DNA of 58,804 bases from Hyphomicrobiales bacterium. Lineage in GTDB: Bacteria > Pseudomonadota > Alphaproteobacteria > Rhizobiales > Xanthobacteraceae. The DNA is taken from the NCBI GenBank assembly GCA_019243195.1, contig JAFAUQ010000126.1, positions 1 to 58,804 on the forward strand, read 5' to 3'. A model generated the notes under the pieces. It was not told where the DNA came from. It made no database searches and worked only from the letters and a program-made list of their open reading frames with translations. The position numbers were made by a program, and so were the translations under genes. Shown here in pieces: positions 24,827-33,075 of the stretch (within the stretch, counting starts at the first letter, position 1; each line of letters begins with the position of its first letter).

Positions 24827-25150
24827 TTAGCGCGCCCCGGCGAGCTTCAGCCCGATGATGCCAACCGCAATAAGGGTCACACAGATCAGGCGGATGGCGG
24901 TCGTCGGTTCGCCGAAGGCGATGATCCCGACAATGACCGTTCCGGCTACGCCGATCCCGCACCAGACCGCGTAGGCCGTGGCAAACGGGATCGATTTGAG
25001 CGCGATCGCCATGCAGCCGAAGCTGAGCGCTGTCGCGGCGAGGGTTCCGACGCTCGGCCAAAATCGCGTGAAGCCCTCGGTCTGCTTAAGCCCGAAGGCC
25101 CAGATGATTTCGAAGGCGCCGGCAAGCAGAAGTGCGGTCCAGGCCGTCAT
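24827..25150 (-). CDS. sugE: SMR-family exporter, SugE/Gdx type
   Basis: A 107-residue four-helix small multidrug resistance protein. The membrane Glu of helix 1 is in AGAFEIIWAFGLKQTEGFTR, and the GLK...GFTR pattern marks the SugE/Gdx branch (guanidinium or quaternary ammonium export), not EmrE. Helix 3 has the conserved YAVWCGIGVAGT and helix 4 ends IGLKLAGAR. Starts four or ten residues earlier are possible (ATG at 25162). I could not find a guanidine riboswitch upstream. Confidence 0.88.
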   Translation of the reverse strand: MTAWTALLLAGAFEIIWAFGLKQTEGFTRFWPSVGTLAATALSFGCMAIALKSIPFATAYAVWCGIGVAGTVIVGIIAFGEPTTAIRLICVTLIAVGIIGLKLAGAR

Positions 25151-25287
25151 CGCTAGGCTCATTGTCGCCCGCGCATAACGGATTCTCATGTCGGGCAGAT
25201 GAATCCGGTCCGGATCCTGCACATCAAAGGCCGAAGCGCGAGGCAGCGTCCAAGACACGCCGATGACAATCCCGAGATGCCTGCCGC

Positions 25288-26205
25288 TCACGGGAGGCGC
25301 ATGAGCGGCTGACCCATCCGAATTGCGCGCCCGTCGTGCACGCCGTCGGCGAGCGTGAAGCTTTGGGGCGCGAGCACGATGATGGTCGAGCCGTGCTCGA
25401 ACCATCCCATTTCCTCGCCCTTGCGCAGGCGCACCTCGCACGGGATCACGGTCGCCGCCCCATTTCCGAGCTTGAATGGAAGATCGAGGAATCGGAGTCG
25501 AATGCCGGCGACCAAGATCGCCGCGACCGGAACCAGCGTGACGACTTGGCTGCCGAGCGCGAGCCGTGTGCGCACCAGCGCACGCTCGTTGCGACAATAG
25601 AGTTTGTCGACGCGTTTGAGCGCCGCCGGATTGACGTTCCAGACATCGCCCGGGATGTAGGCGACCTGTTCGACGGCGCAGTCATGCGGGGCGTGGAAGC
25701 GGTGGTACATGCCCGCCGTCAGGCGCAAAGTGACGTAAGTCCCGCCTGCGTATTCTTCCTCCCGCGCACGGTCGCCGAGCAGCTCCCGGAGTGGGTAAGC
25801 GCGCCCCTTGATCTGGAGCAGTTCGCCGCCGCTGACCGTGCCGCAAGCCCCGACGATGGCATCGCACGGGCTCACCAGAATCCCCGGCGCGGCGTCGATC
25901 GGGCGTGCTCCGTCTTTAAGTTCGCGCACGAAGCAATCGTGCAGACTGGCAAATTCCTGCTTCTTGGCGTCGGAAAGATCGACGTCGCAGAACAACCGCC
26001 ACACCGCAATCGAAAGGTTGCGCACGAGCGGCTGTTCGATCCGGCTGAGCCACCCCATGCAGCGGGTGAGCAGGCGCCGCGGAACGCGGTTGGTCAGCAG
26101 GAAGTTCAGGTCTTCCTGCTCGAAGATTGCACCGATGCTCGTTCGCAGCGTCATCAAATTGTAAACATGGGCGAATAGCTCATTGTCTTGAATGGATTCG
26201 CCCAC
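25288..26205 (-). CDS. psd: Phosphatidylserine decarboxylase
   Basis: A 305-residue proenzyme that makes phosphatidylethanolamine. The self-cleavage motif is HGST (Ser about residue 273; the common form is LGST) in GWFEHGSTIIVL; the new alpha-chain N-terminus is the pyruvoyl group made from this Ser. Other family strings are SPCDAIVGACG, the His-containing YHRFHAPHDC and AYIPGDVWNVNP. This is the longer PSD type, not the short rhizobial one. With pmtA nearby it supplies phosphatidylcholine synthesis. The start at 26205 overlaps the divergent aminotransferase by 14 bases; ATG 26154 is the alternative. Confidence 0.9.
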   Translation of the reverse strand: MGESIQDNELFAHVYNLMTLRTSIGAIFEQEDLNFLLTNRVPRRLLTRCMGWLSRIEQPLVRNLSIAVWRLFCDVDLSDAKKQEFASLHDCFVRELKDGARPIDAAPGILVSPCDAIVGACGTVSGGELLQIKGRAYPLRELLGDRAREEEYAGGTYVTLRLTAGMYHRFHAPHDCAVEQVAYIPGDVWNVNPAALKRVDKLYCRNERALVRTRLALGSQVVTLVPVAAILVAGIRLRFLDLPFKLGNGAATVIPCEVRLRKGEEMGWFEHGSTIIVLAPQSFTLADGVHDGRAIRMGQPLMRLP

Positions 26206-27877
26206 GACCTTCGCGCTTTATGGGATCGGCGCCGCGGCGGCCGCCGCGTCGTTCGTGAAGCTCAAGGCCCGCCTGGAACTCTCTCAGGCCAAACACCGTT
26301 CGCTCGCCGGCCACGCGCGGCTGGCGCGTCGGGTCGCGTCGCTCGTGCCCTATTATGAATACGGCCCGGCGGAGTTCTTCTGCTCCGACGACGCGCCGCA
26401 GGATGTCGTCGCGCGCCGACGCGCGGGGTTTGAACGCCTTGCCGACCTTTACCGCAACCGCTTTCCCCGCACGGCGGCGCTCACCGCCGAGGTCAAGGAC
26501 GCGATCTCCGACCTGCAGTTCACCGAGGCTTACCGCGTGCCGTTTCAGTACAGCGGTTTCGTGCGCGAGCACCTGCCGGTCGGCGCCTTCGCAGCGTCCT
26601 CGTCCGGGGTCACGCTCACAGATCTCGACGGCAACCGGTTCTACGACCTGACCGGATCCTACGGCGTCAATCTCCTCGGCAACGATTTTTATAAAGAGTG
26701 CCTGGACGCCGGCCTGGCTCAAGCGCGCGCGCTGGGGCCGGTGCTCGGGCCTTATCACCCGGTGATCGCCGAGAACGTCCGGCGCCTGCGCGAAATCTCC
26801 GGTCTCGACGAAGTGTCGTTCCACATGTCCGGGACCGAGGCGGTGATGCAGGCGGTGCGGCTCGCCCGCTATCACACCGGCCGGCGACGGCTCGTGCGCT
26901 TCTCCGGCGCGTATCACGGCTGGTGGGGCGACGTGCAACCGGGCGTCGGCAACCCGCTGCCGGCGCGCGACACCTACACGCTCAAGGAAATGTCGGAACA
27001 GACGTTGCACGTCCTGCGCACGCGCCGGGACATCGCTTGCGTGTTGGTCAATCCCTTGCAGGCGCTGCATCCGAACGCCGGCCCGCCCGCCGATTCGTCG
27101 CTCGTCGATGCAAGGGCTAGCGCCCGGTTCGACCGCGCGGCCTACGCCGAATGGCTCAAGCGCCTGCGCGTGGTCTGCAGCGAACGCAACATTGTGCTGA
27201 TATTCGACGAGATCTTCGTCGGTTTCCGCATCGCCGCGGGCGGCGCCCAGGAATATTTCGGCGTCAAGGCCGACATGGTCACTTACGGCAAGACCTTGGG
27301 CGGCGGATTGCCGATCGGTGTCGTGTGCGGCCGCAACCACCTGATGAAGCGCTTTCGCGACGACCGGCCCGCCGACGTGTGCTTTGCCCGTGGCACGTTC
27401 AACTCCCACCCCTACGTCATGACGGCGATGCACGAGTTTCTCACTGCGCTTGGTCGCCAGGACGTCCGCGCGCTCTATAACGGGCTCGACGAACGCTGGA
27501 ATGGGCGTGCCGATGCGCTCAACCGCCGCCTTTCCGGCGAGAACCTGCCGATTCGGGTGGCTAATCTGTCGTCGATCTGGACCATCAGCTACACGACGCC
27601 GTCGCGCTACAACTGGATGTTCCAATACTATCTGCGCGCGGAAGGCTTGGCGCTGAGCTGGATCGGCACGGGACGATTGATCTTCAGCCTCAATTACAGC
27701 GAGGCGGATTTCGAGGCCGTGGCCGATCGTTTCCTCGCCGCCGCTCGCGCCATGCGCGAAGACGGCTGGTTCTGGACGCCGGCGGATGCGACCAACAAAT
27801 CGATCAGGCGCCGCATCCTGCGCGAGATGATCGCCCACCGATTGTTTCCTCACGCCGCCCCACCGCCGTCGTCCTGA
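26192..27877 (+). CDS. Class III PLP-dependent aminotransferase with N-terminal membrane helix
   Basis: A 561-residue fold-type I enzyme resembling glutamate-1-semialdehyde aminomutase. PLP contacts are plain: MSGTEAVMQAVRLAR, AYHGWWGD, IFDEIFVGFR with the PLP-ring Asp, and the Schiff-base Lys at about residue 367 in YGKTLGGGLPIG. It is longer than HemL by about 120 N-terminal residues, which open with a hydrophobic segment (FALYGIGAAAAAASFVKL) that may tether it to the membrane. Head-to-head arrangement with psd suggests a lipid head-group role; substrate unknown. Its stop codon lies in a palindromic repeat. Confidence 0.82.
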   Translation: MDSPTTFALYGIGAAAAAASFVKLKARLELSQAKHRSLAGHARLARRVASLVPYYEYGPAEFFCSDDAPQDVVARRRAGFERLADLYRNRFPRTAALTAEVKDAISDLQFTEAYRVPFQYSGFVREHLPVGAFAASSSGVTLTDLDGNRFYDLTGSYGVNLLGNDFYKECLDAGLAQARALGPVLGPYHPVIAENVRRLREISGLDEVSFHMSGTEAVMQAVRLARYHTGRRRLVRFSGAYHGWWGDVQPGVGNPLPARDTYTLKEMSEQTLHVLRTRRDIACVLVNPLQALHPNAGPPADSSLVDARASARFDRAAYAEWLKRLRVVCSERNIVLIFDEIFVGFRIAAGGAQEYFGVKADMVTYGKTLGGGLPIGVVCGRNHLMKRFRDDRPADVCFARGTFNSHPYVMTAMHEFLTALGRQDVRALYNGLDERWNGRADALNRRLSGENLPIRVANLSSIWTISYTTPSRYNWMFQYYLRAEGLALSWIGTGRLIFSLNYSEADFEAVADRFLAAARAMREDGWFWTPADATNKSIRRRILREMIAHRLFPHAAPPPSS

Positions 27878-28012
27878 GGAACTCGCGCGACACAGTCGCG
27901 CGAGTGTCTCGAAGGATGGAAGCAGGCTTCGCGCTTGCGGCCATTCCCCGCTTTCGCGGGGACAGGCTCTTCGAGACGGTCGCGCGCAAGCGCGCGACCT
28001 CCTCAGGATGAC
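27870..28012. repeat. Long extragenic palindrome (GTCCTGAGGA ... TCCTCAGGATGAC)
   Basis: A 143-bp imperfect palindrome. The outer arms are CGTCCTGAGGAACTCGCGCG-like and CGCGCGACCTCCTCAGGATGAC; inside are GCGCGAC/GTCGCGC, TCTCGAAG/CTTCGAGA and a central CCCCGC TTTC GCGGGG hairpin. The left arm includes the TGA stop of the aminotransferase. It is the general REP-like class seen in rhizobial relatives. Confidence 0.82.
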
Positions 28013-28049
28013 GTTGTGTTTGTTGGTCGATCGGACAAGGCAACCCGCC

Positions 28050-28661
28050 TCACGCCGGGCGCTCCTCCGCCGCCGGCTCGTCAAAAAACTCGCCGCGCAG
28101 CAGCTGGAGTGGGGCCTTGTGGTAGAGCTTGAGGTCGTGGAACGGGTCGGTAAGGATTTTGGTCGCCCATACGAGTCCGGTCTGCACGTCACGGACAAAG
28201 AACAGTTGCACGGTGCGGAACAACAGTCCGGCGAGCCCGAGGAACAGCCAGATTTGCGCGACGTGGCGCAGGTACCCGGCGGGCGTGGTGTGCGGTTCGA
28301 AAATGCCGAACAAGGTCGGGTCGAAATAAAGGGGGAGGGGAGAGAGCGCCCAGATCGTCAACAGCACCGTCTTGCGCCGCAGATTATAGCCGACCTTGAT
28401 CTCTTCCTTGTGCTCGTGTGACGCGTCGTTGACATAGTCGTAGGTTTTCGGCTCGAAAAAGAAATGCCCGACCTGCCGGCTGGTCATCGCCACGAGCCAG
28501 CCGATCAGCGCCGCCCACACCGGGCTGAAGAACACCATCACGTAGGCGGTGAGGAAGGAAAGCGCGCTCAGCACGTGCAGCGTCTGGTTCACCCGGCTGT
28601 GGTGATAATAGCGATGATCGTCCCAGCGCTGCTCCTGGAGAGCTTCATAAAAACTTCGCAT
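28050..28661 (-). CDS. Four-helix membrane protein, Mpo1/DUF962-like
   Basis: A 203-residue membrane protein with about four hydrophobic segments. The string SRQVGHFFFEPKTYDY resembles the GH..FE motif of the DUF962/Mpo1 family, and the N-terminal YYHHSRVNQTLHVLSALSFL resembles its first His-bearing helix. Yeast Mpo1 is an iron dioxygenase acting on 2-hydroxy fatty acids. If right, it would act on membrane lipids, which fits the neighbours psd and pmtA. The ATG at 28661 has AAAGGAAA upstream. Family call is tentative. Confidence 0.55.
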   Translation of the reverse strand: MRSFYEALQEQRWDDHRYYHHSRVNQTLHVLSALSFLTAYVMVFFSPVWAALIGWLVAMTSRQVGHFFFEPKTYDYVNDASHEHKEEIKVGYNLRRKTVLLTIWALSPLPLYFDPTLFGIFEPHTTPAGYLRHVAQIWLFLGLAGLLFRTVQLFFVRDVQTGLVWATKILTDPFHDLKLYHKAPLQLLRGEFFDEPAAEERPA

Positions 28662-28747
28662 GACGGTTTCCTTTCCCTCGCGTGGCGGTGTTACGGCGAT
28701 TCGATGAATCGGATGTGACAAAGCACTGGGCAGCGGGCGCGCCGCGC

Positions 28748-29434
28748 TCACGCCACGGCAGCCGCCGGCTCGATGTCGGTCGCGGCATCCTCCGCGGCGG
28801 CCTTGGCGAAGCGGATGAGGCAGAAGTGCCCGAACGGCGGCATGGCGCGGCGCTCCACCAGGCTCATGCCGGGCGTCGCCGCGGCCCAGCGCGCGTAGCG
28901 CTGCCAGGAGAATTCAGAGCGCCAGCCGAGGCGGCAGGCGACCGGAGAGAACCAGTGTTCGAGCGTGCGGCGCAGGCCGTCTTCCGCGCCGACGCGGCTC
29001 ATCAGCACGATTTCGCCGCCGGGCTTGAGCACGCGGGCGAACTCGTCGAGCGCCGCCTCGGGGTCCGGGACCGTGGTGATCACGTACTGGGCGACGATCA
29101 CGTCGAAAGAGGCATCGGGGAAGGTCAGGTCGGCCGCATCCATGACCGAGAGGCCTTCCACATTCGTGAGCCTCAGTTCCGTCACCCGCTCGCGCGCCTT
29201 GCGCAGCATCGGCTCGGAAATATCGACGCCGTAGACGCGCGTGGTGCGGGCATAATCGGGCAAGGAAATGCCGGTGCCGACGCCGACTTCGAGCACGCGG
29301 CCACCGATGCGCTCGGCTGCGGCAATGGCCGCCGCCCGGCCGCGCTCGAACACCGCGCCGAACACAAGGTCGTACACCGGTGCCCAGCGCGCGTAGGCTT
29401 TCGCGATCGTTTCGTTGTCCATGTCGGTGTTCAT
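28748..29434 (-). CDS. pmtA: Phosphatidylethanolamine N-methyltransferase (PmtA, Rhodobacter type)
   Basis: A 228-residue class I SAM methyltransferase. It opens ETIAKAYARWAPVYDLVFG, then motif I VLEVGVGTGISLPDY, VYGVDISEPMLRKARERV, MDAADLTFPDASFDVIVAQY and LKPGGEIVLMSR. The set is very like R. sphaeroides PmtA, which methylates phosphatidylethanolamine three times to phosphatidylcholine. The ATG at 29434 has GAGGGAC upstream; later ATG at 29422 also possible. It lies 46 bases after the glycosyltransferase gene, likely the same operon. Confidence 0.85.
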   Translation of the reverse strand: MNTDMDNETIAKAYARWAPVYDLVFGAVFERGRAAAIAAAERIGGRVLEVGVGTGISLPDYARTTRVYGVDISEPMLRKARERVTELRLTNVEGLSVMDAADLTFPDASFDVIVAQYVITTVPDPEAALDEFARVLKPGGEIVLMSRVGAEDGLRRTLEHWFSPVACRLGWRSEFSWQRYARWAAATPGMSLVERRAMPPFGHFCLIRFAKAAAEDAATDIEPAAAVA

Positions 29435-29480
29435 TTGCTGTCCCTCTTTGCTCATGGAGGCGCTGCTCGACTTGCTTGCG

Positions 29481-30533
29481 TTATCTGCTGGTCGCCGCGC
29501 CGAGCGCCAGGCTGGGCTGCGGGCTGCGCTGCTTGGCCGCTACGCGCGTCATGTGGCCGATGAACTGCCGCGCGCTGTTTTCCCATGAGCGGCTCAGTGC
29601 GAAGGCGCGGCAGGCTTCGCGCGAGACATGGAGCGCGCCGAGACAGGCGGCGCGCAGATCCTCGCTGAGCACGCCGACCGGGTGATCGGCGATCACGTCG
29701 CGCGGACCGGTCACCGGAAACGCCGCAACCGGCACGCCGCAGGCGAGCGCTTCGAGCTGCACCAGCCCGAACGTGTCGGTCTTGCTCGGGAAGACGAACG
29801 CATCGGCGGCGGCAACAGCTGCGGCGAGCGATGGACCCTCACGCAGCCCGAGGAACGTGGTCCGCGGGAAGCGTCGCCGCAGTTCGGGTTCCTGCGGCCC
29901 GTCGCCGACGACGACTTTAGAGCCGGGCAGATCGAGGCTTAGAAACGCCTCCAGGTTCTTTTCGACGGCGACCCGCCCGGCGGTGAGAAAGATCGGCCGC
30001 GGCAATCCGAGATCGATCGCCCGCTCGGGTCGAAACAATTCGGTATCGACCCCGCGCGTCCACATGACGAGGTTCGAGAACTTGCGCTGCTTCAGCTCGG
30101 CGAGCAGCGACGGCGTCGACACCATGGTGGCTGCGGCGGCGGCATGAAACCGGCGCAGGATTGCGTAGCTCAGCGCCTGCGGGATAGGCACGCGCGCGGA
30201 AATATATTCGGGAAAGCGCGTGGTGTAGCTGGTGGTGAACGGCAGCCCGCGCCGGCGGCAATAGCGATGCACGGCGAAGCCGATAGGCCCCTCGGTCGCG
30301 ATATGGATTGCGTCCGGCCGCTGCTGCTCGATCAGCCGCGCGACGCGGCGCATGCCCGGCACGGCGAGCCGCAAATGCGGATAGGTCGGGACCGGAATCG
30401 TCGGGAATCCTTCCGGCGTGATAAACTCTATCGTGACGCCGAGGGCGCGGGCGCTCGCCGCCAGCGAGGTCAGGGTGCGCACGACGCCGTTGACTTGCGG
30501 GTGCCAAGCGTCGGTCGCGACGACCACGCGCAT
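29481..30533 (-). CDS. GT4 glycosyltransferase, second Agt-like paralogue
   Basis: A 350-residue GT-B enzyme clearly paralogous to the agt product at 8876-9919. Shared strings include IHIATEGPIGF, TRFPEY, VEKNLEAFLSLDLPGSK, VVVGDGP and the donor-site FVFPSKTDTFGLVQLEALACG. The ATG at 30533 follows GGGAGCC. A PhoB-like box lies 129-146 bases upstream on the same strand. Likely acceptor is diacylglycerol, sugar unknown; two copies may make two different glycolipids or add sugars in turn. Confidence 0.82.
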   Translation of the reverse strand: MRVVVATDAWHPQVNGVVRTLTSLAASARALGVTIEFITPEGFPTIPVPTYPHLRLAVPGMRRVARLIEQQRPDAIHIATEGPIGFAVHRYCRRRGLPFTTSYTTRFPEYISARVPIPQALSYAILRRFHAAAAATMVSTPSLLAELKQRKFSNLVMWTRGVDTELFRPERAIDLGLPRPIFLTAGRVAVEKNLEAFLSLDLPGSKVVVGDGPQEPELRRRFPRTTFLGLREGPSLAAAVAAADAFVFPSKTDTFGLVQLEALACGVPVAAFPVTGPRDVIADHPVGVLSEDLRAACLGALHVSREACRAFALSRSWENSARQFIGHMTRVAAKQRSPQPSLALGAATSR

Positions 30534-30661
30534 CAATCGGCTCCCGCTCCGAATCCGCAGCGCACACTGGCCGATTGAATTTCCGAATCATCCCGTCGCA
30601 TGAACGGGACCATTGCCGATGATCTATTTCATTCTTATGACGATGCGATCGATTTGTTTTT

Positions 30662-30679
30662 TTGACAAAACAATGACAA
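30662..30679 (-). promoter_or_regulatory. PhoB-box candidate upstream of the second glycosyltransferase
   Basis: On the minus strand TTGTCAT-TGTT-TTGTCAA has the 7-4-7 layout of a PhoB box, matching CTGTCAT at six and five of seven positions. It starts right at the stop codon of the upstream SDR gene and is 129 bases before the glycosyltransferase ATG. AT-rich sequence follows, fitting a promoter. Confidence 0.65.
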
Positions 30680-31519
30680 TCACGAGGTCCCGGCAATCCG
30701 CTCGCTCTCCCGCCACAGCTGCTGTGCGACCGCGTCGTCCTGCGCCTCGGCACTCAAGCTGCCGGGCCGGCAATTTTGCAGGAACTGCCCGTTGATGTTG
30801 GCGGCCTCGGACGAGGCGGCGAGGTAAACGAGCGTCTCGGCGCCTTTCTCCGCCGTCGCGGCAAACAATTTGGCGAACCGCACGCCGGCCGCGTAAAGCC
30901 CGCCGGCCTGATCGCCGAAGCGGGTCGCGACGAATCCCGGCGTGAAGCTGTTTGTGGTGACGCCGCGGCCGGCGAGGCGGCGCGCCAATTCGCGCGTGAA
31001 CAGGATGTTGCAGAGCTTCGACGTGCCGTACACGGCGAGGGCGCGATAGCGGCGCTCGGACTGCAGATCGCCGAAATCGATGTGGCCGTTGCGGTGCGCG
31101 TTCGAGGCGGTGTTGACGATGCGCGCCGGAGCGGCGGCGACGAGGCGATCGATCAGGCCGGTGGTCAGCACGAAGTAAGACATATGATTGAGCGCGAAGG
31201 TGCGCTCGAGCCCGTCCGCGGTGACCCTGCGCGAAGCAAAGATTGCGCCGGCATTGTTGGCCAGAACGTCGACCCGCGGTTCGGCCGCGGCGATCGCGGC
31301 GGCGACGCGCCGGGTCTCTCCCAGGCTCGAAAGATCGGCGTAGTAACATACGTGACCAGGGTCCGGCGCTGCCGCCCGCAGCCGAGCGAGGGTTGCTTCG
31401 CCGCGCGCGCGGTCGCGCCCGATGAGCACCAGGCGGGCGCCCTCTGCCGCGAGACGCACCGCTGCGATCTCGCCGATGCCCGAGGTCGCGCCGCTCATGA
31501 CGACGACTTTCCCCTGCAT
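30680..31519 (-). CDS. Short-chain dehydrogenase/reductase (RDH/WWOX-like)
   Basis: A 279-residue classical SDR: cofactor loop MSGATSGIGEIAAVRLA, DLSSLGETRRVAA, LANNAGAIF, the substrate Ser in NTASNAHRNG and an intact YGTSK (Tyr about 164, Lys about 168). The FALNHMSYFVLT string and the C-terminal layout put it with the retinol-dehydrogenase/WW-oxidoreductase-like SDRs that act on lipophilic alcohols or ketones. The ATG at 31519 follows GAGAGCGAGAG. The frame runs further upstream but without similarity. Confidence 0.85.
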   Translation of the reverse strand: MQGKVVVMSGATSGIGEIAAVRLAAEGARLVLIGRDRARGEATLARLRAAAPDPGHVCYYADLSSLGETRRVAAAIAAAEPRVDVLANNAGAIFASRRVTADGLERTFALNHMSYFVLTTGLIDRLVAAAPARIVNTASNAHRNGHIDFGDLQSERRYRALAVYGTSKLCNILFTRELARRLAGRGVTTNSFTPGFVATRFGDQAGGLYAAGVRFAKLFAATAEKGAETLVYLAASSEAANINGQFLQNCRPGSLSAEAQDDAVAQQLWRESERIAGTS

Positions 31520-31635
31520 CTCTCGCTCTCCGTTCTCGCCGGTTCCGATGATTTCGGACACAACACTCGCCCGTTGTGACGCTTTGATGAAGGCGCCGCT
31601 TGCCTGCCCCGCGGCGGCAGAGCTAGGGTTCCGGG

Positions 31636-32634
31636 ATGGACACAACCAGGGACGGAACGCCGGCCAAGCTACCCACGGCGGCCGACGTGGACGCCGCCGC
31701 CCGGCGGCTCGAAGGCGTCGCTTTGCGCACGCCGCTCCTGACTTCACCGGTGCTCGACGCCGTCACCGGCGCCCGCGTCTTTCTCAAGCCCGAAACCCTG
31801 CAGCGCACTGGATCATTCAAGTTCCGTGGCGCCTATAACAAAGTCTCCTCGATTCCGCCCGAGCGCCGCGCCGGCGGGGTCGTTGCCTTCTCGTCGGGCA
31901 ATCACGCCCAGGGTGTCGCGGCCGCCGCCAAGCTTCTCGACATGCCGGCGGTGATCGTGATGCCGCGCGATGCGCCGCGTCCCAAGCGCGAGCGAACCGC
32001 CGCGCTCGGCGCCGAAGTCGTGCTCTACGACCGCGAGCGCGAAGACCGCGAGGCGATCGCTCGTGATATCGCAACCCGCCGCAGCGCCGTCCTGGTGCCG
32101 CCTTATGACGATCCGCTTGTCATTGCCGGGCAGGGCACGACCGGCCGCGAGATCGTCGAAGACCTCGCGGCACGCGGGCTTGCGCCCGACTTCGTGCTGG
32201 TCAGCGCCTCGGGCGGCGGCCTCACCGCGGGGATCGCGCTCGCGGTGAAGGCGCGCGTTCCATCGGCGCGGCTGTTCACCGCCGAGCCGCAGGGGTTCGA
32301 TGATCACGCGCGCTCGTTCAAGAGCGGGCAACGCGAAACCAACGCGGCGATCACCGGCTCGATCTGCGACGCGCTATTGGCGCGTATGCCAGGCGAGATC
32401 ACGTTCGCGATCAACCGCGCGCTGGTGGGCGAGGGGGTTTCGGCGAGCGACGACGAGGTCGCGGCCGCGGTCGCCTTCGGGTTCCGCGAATTAAAACTCG
32501 TGGTCGAGCCGGGCGGCGCGGTCGGGCTCGCAGCGCTCCTCGCCGGCAAGCTCGACGTGCGCGGCAAGGTCGTCGCCGTGGTTCTCTCCGGCGGCAATGT
32601 CGATCCGGAGCTGTTTCACCGTTTGGTGGCGTGA
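31636..32634 (+). CDS. Threonine/serine dehydratase-like PLP enzyme
   Basis: A 332-residue fold-type II enzyme. The PLP Lys is at residue 62 in TGSFKFRGAYNK, SSGNHAQGVA binds the substrate carboxylate, and SASGGGLTAGIALA is the phosphate loop; VVLSGGNVD ends the chain. No C-terminal ACT regulatory domain follows, so it is the catabolic/short form: threonine ammonia-lyase or serine racemase type. It is divergent from the SDR gene. A palindromic repeat begins nine bases after its stop. Confidence 0.88.
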   Translation: MDTTRDGTPAKLPTAADVDAAARRLEGVALRTPLLTSPVLDAVTGARVFLKPETLQRTGSFKFRGAYNKVSSIPPERRAGGVVAFSSGNHAQGVAAAAKLLDMPAVIVMPRDAPRPKRERTAALGAEVVLYDREREDREAIARDIATRRSAVLVPPYDDPLVIAGQGTTGREIVEDLAARGLAPDFVLVSASGGGLTAGIALAVKARVPSARLFTAEPQGFDDHARSFKSGQRETNAAITGSICDALLARMPGEITFAINRALVGEGVSASDDEVAAAVAFGFRELKLVVEPGGAVGLAALLAGKLDVRGKVVAVVLSGGNVDPELFHRLVA

Positions 32635-32642
32635 TCTGCCGT

Positions 32643-32709
32643 TAGCCCGGATGAGCGCGTAGCGCGAAATCCGGGGGATCCCGGTATTATGGCGCAAACG
32701 CCACATGGC
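32643..32709 (+). repeat. Left copy of the inverted repeat pair bounding a cassette
   Basis: A 67-bp REP-like unit. It opens TAG-CCCGGAT...ATCCGGG (hairpin), then GGATCC, then CGGTATTATGGCGCAAACG and CCACATGGC. The same unit occurs in opposite orientation at 34278-34342. In that copy the stem is CCCGCAT...ATGCGGG, a compensatory G-C to C-G swap. Confidence 0.85.
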
Positions 32710-33075
32710 TAGCGTAGTAGAATATTCTTCTACTCCTTCCTTAGAGGTTTCAAAAGTTCGTTCTAGAGCGGCTTTAGGGCGCCCGGAACCTCTGCGCTCC
32801 GCACTACTTTTCAAACGCCCCCGGGGCCTCGTTTCGCGCGAGGCAACTAATTACCCGAGGCTCAGATCGGGAAAATCGGATCGCCTCGGTATGTACTACT
32901 GAGGCATCGGCCCGACGATTGACGGCTTCGGCCATCGGCCATGATTGCCTCGCGGCAGAGGCAACCCATGGCCCGCGATTCAAGGCTTTTCCTTTTCCTC
33001 AAATGCGGCGGCTGGTACGTCGTGCGAATCCCTCCCAATCTGGGCAAGCGGGCTCAGGTGAAAGGAGCCGGGCGC
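32710..33075. other. Leader region of the cassette
   Basis: No convincing gene. A 20-bp near-perfect palindrome GTAGTAGAATATTCTTCTAC lies at about 32715-32734, and a GCCTC...GAGGC hairpin at about 32948-32965. The composition is more AT-rich than its surroundings in the first half. An open plus frame (from 32941) runs into the next gene but has no ribosome site at its first ATG. Confidence 0.5.

Noticed and set aside
25151-25287. Guanidine riboswitch (ykkC or mini-ykkC) upstream of sugE.
   Set aside because: No paired ACGR loops and no ykkC core could be found; only a small GGATCCGGACCGGATT palindrome.
33015-33060. tRNA-like 3' end (GCGAATCCCTCCC) in the cassette leader.
   Set aside because: No matching acceptor, D or anticodon arm upstream; only a chance T-loop-like word.
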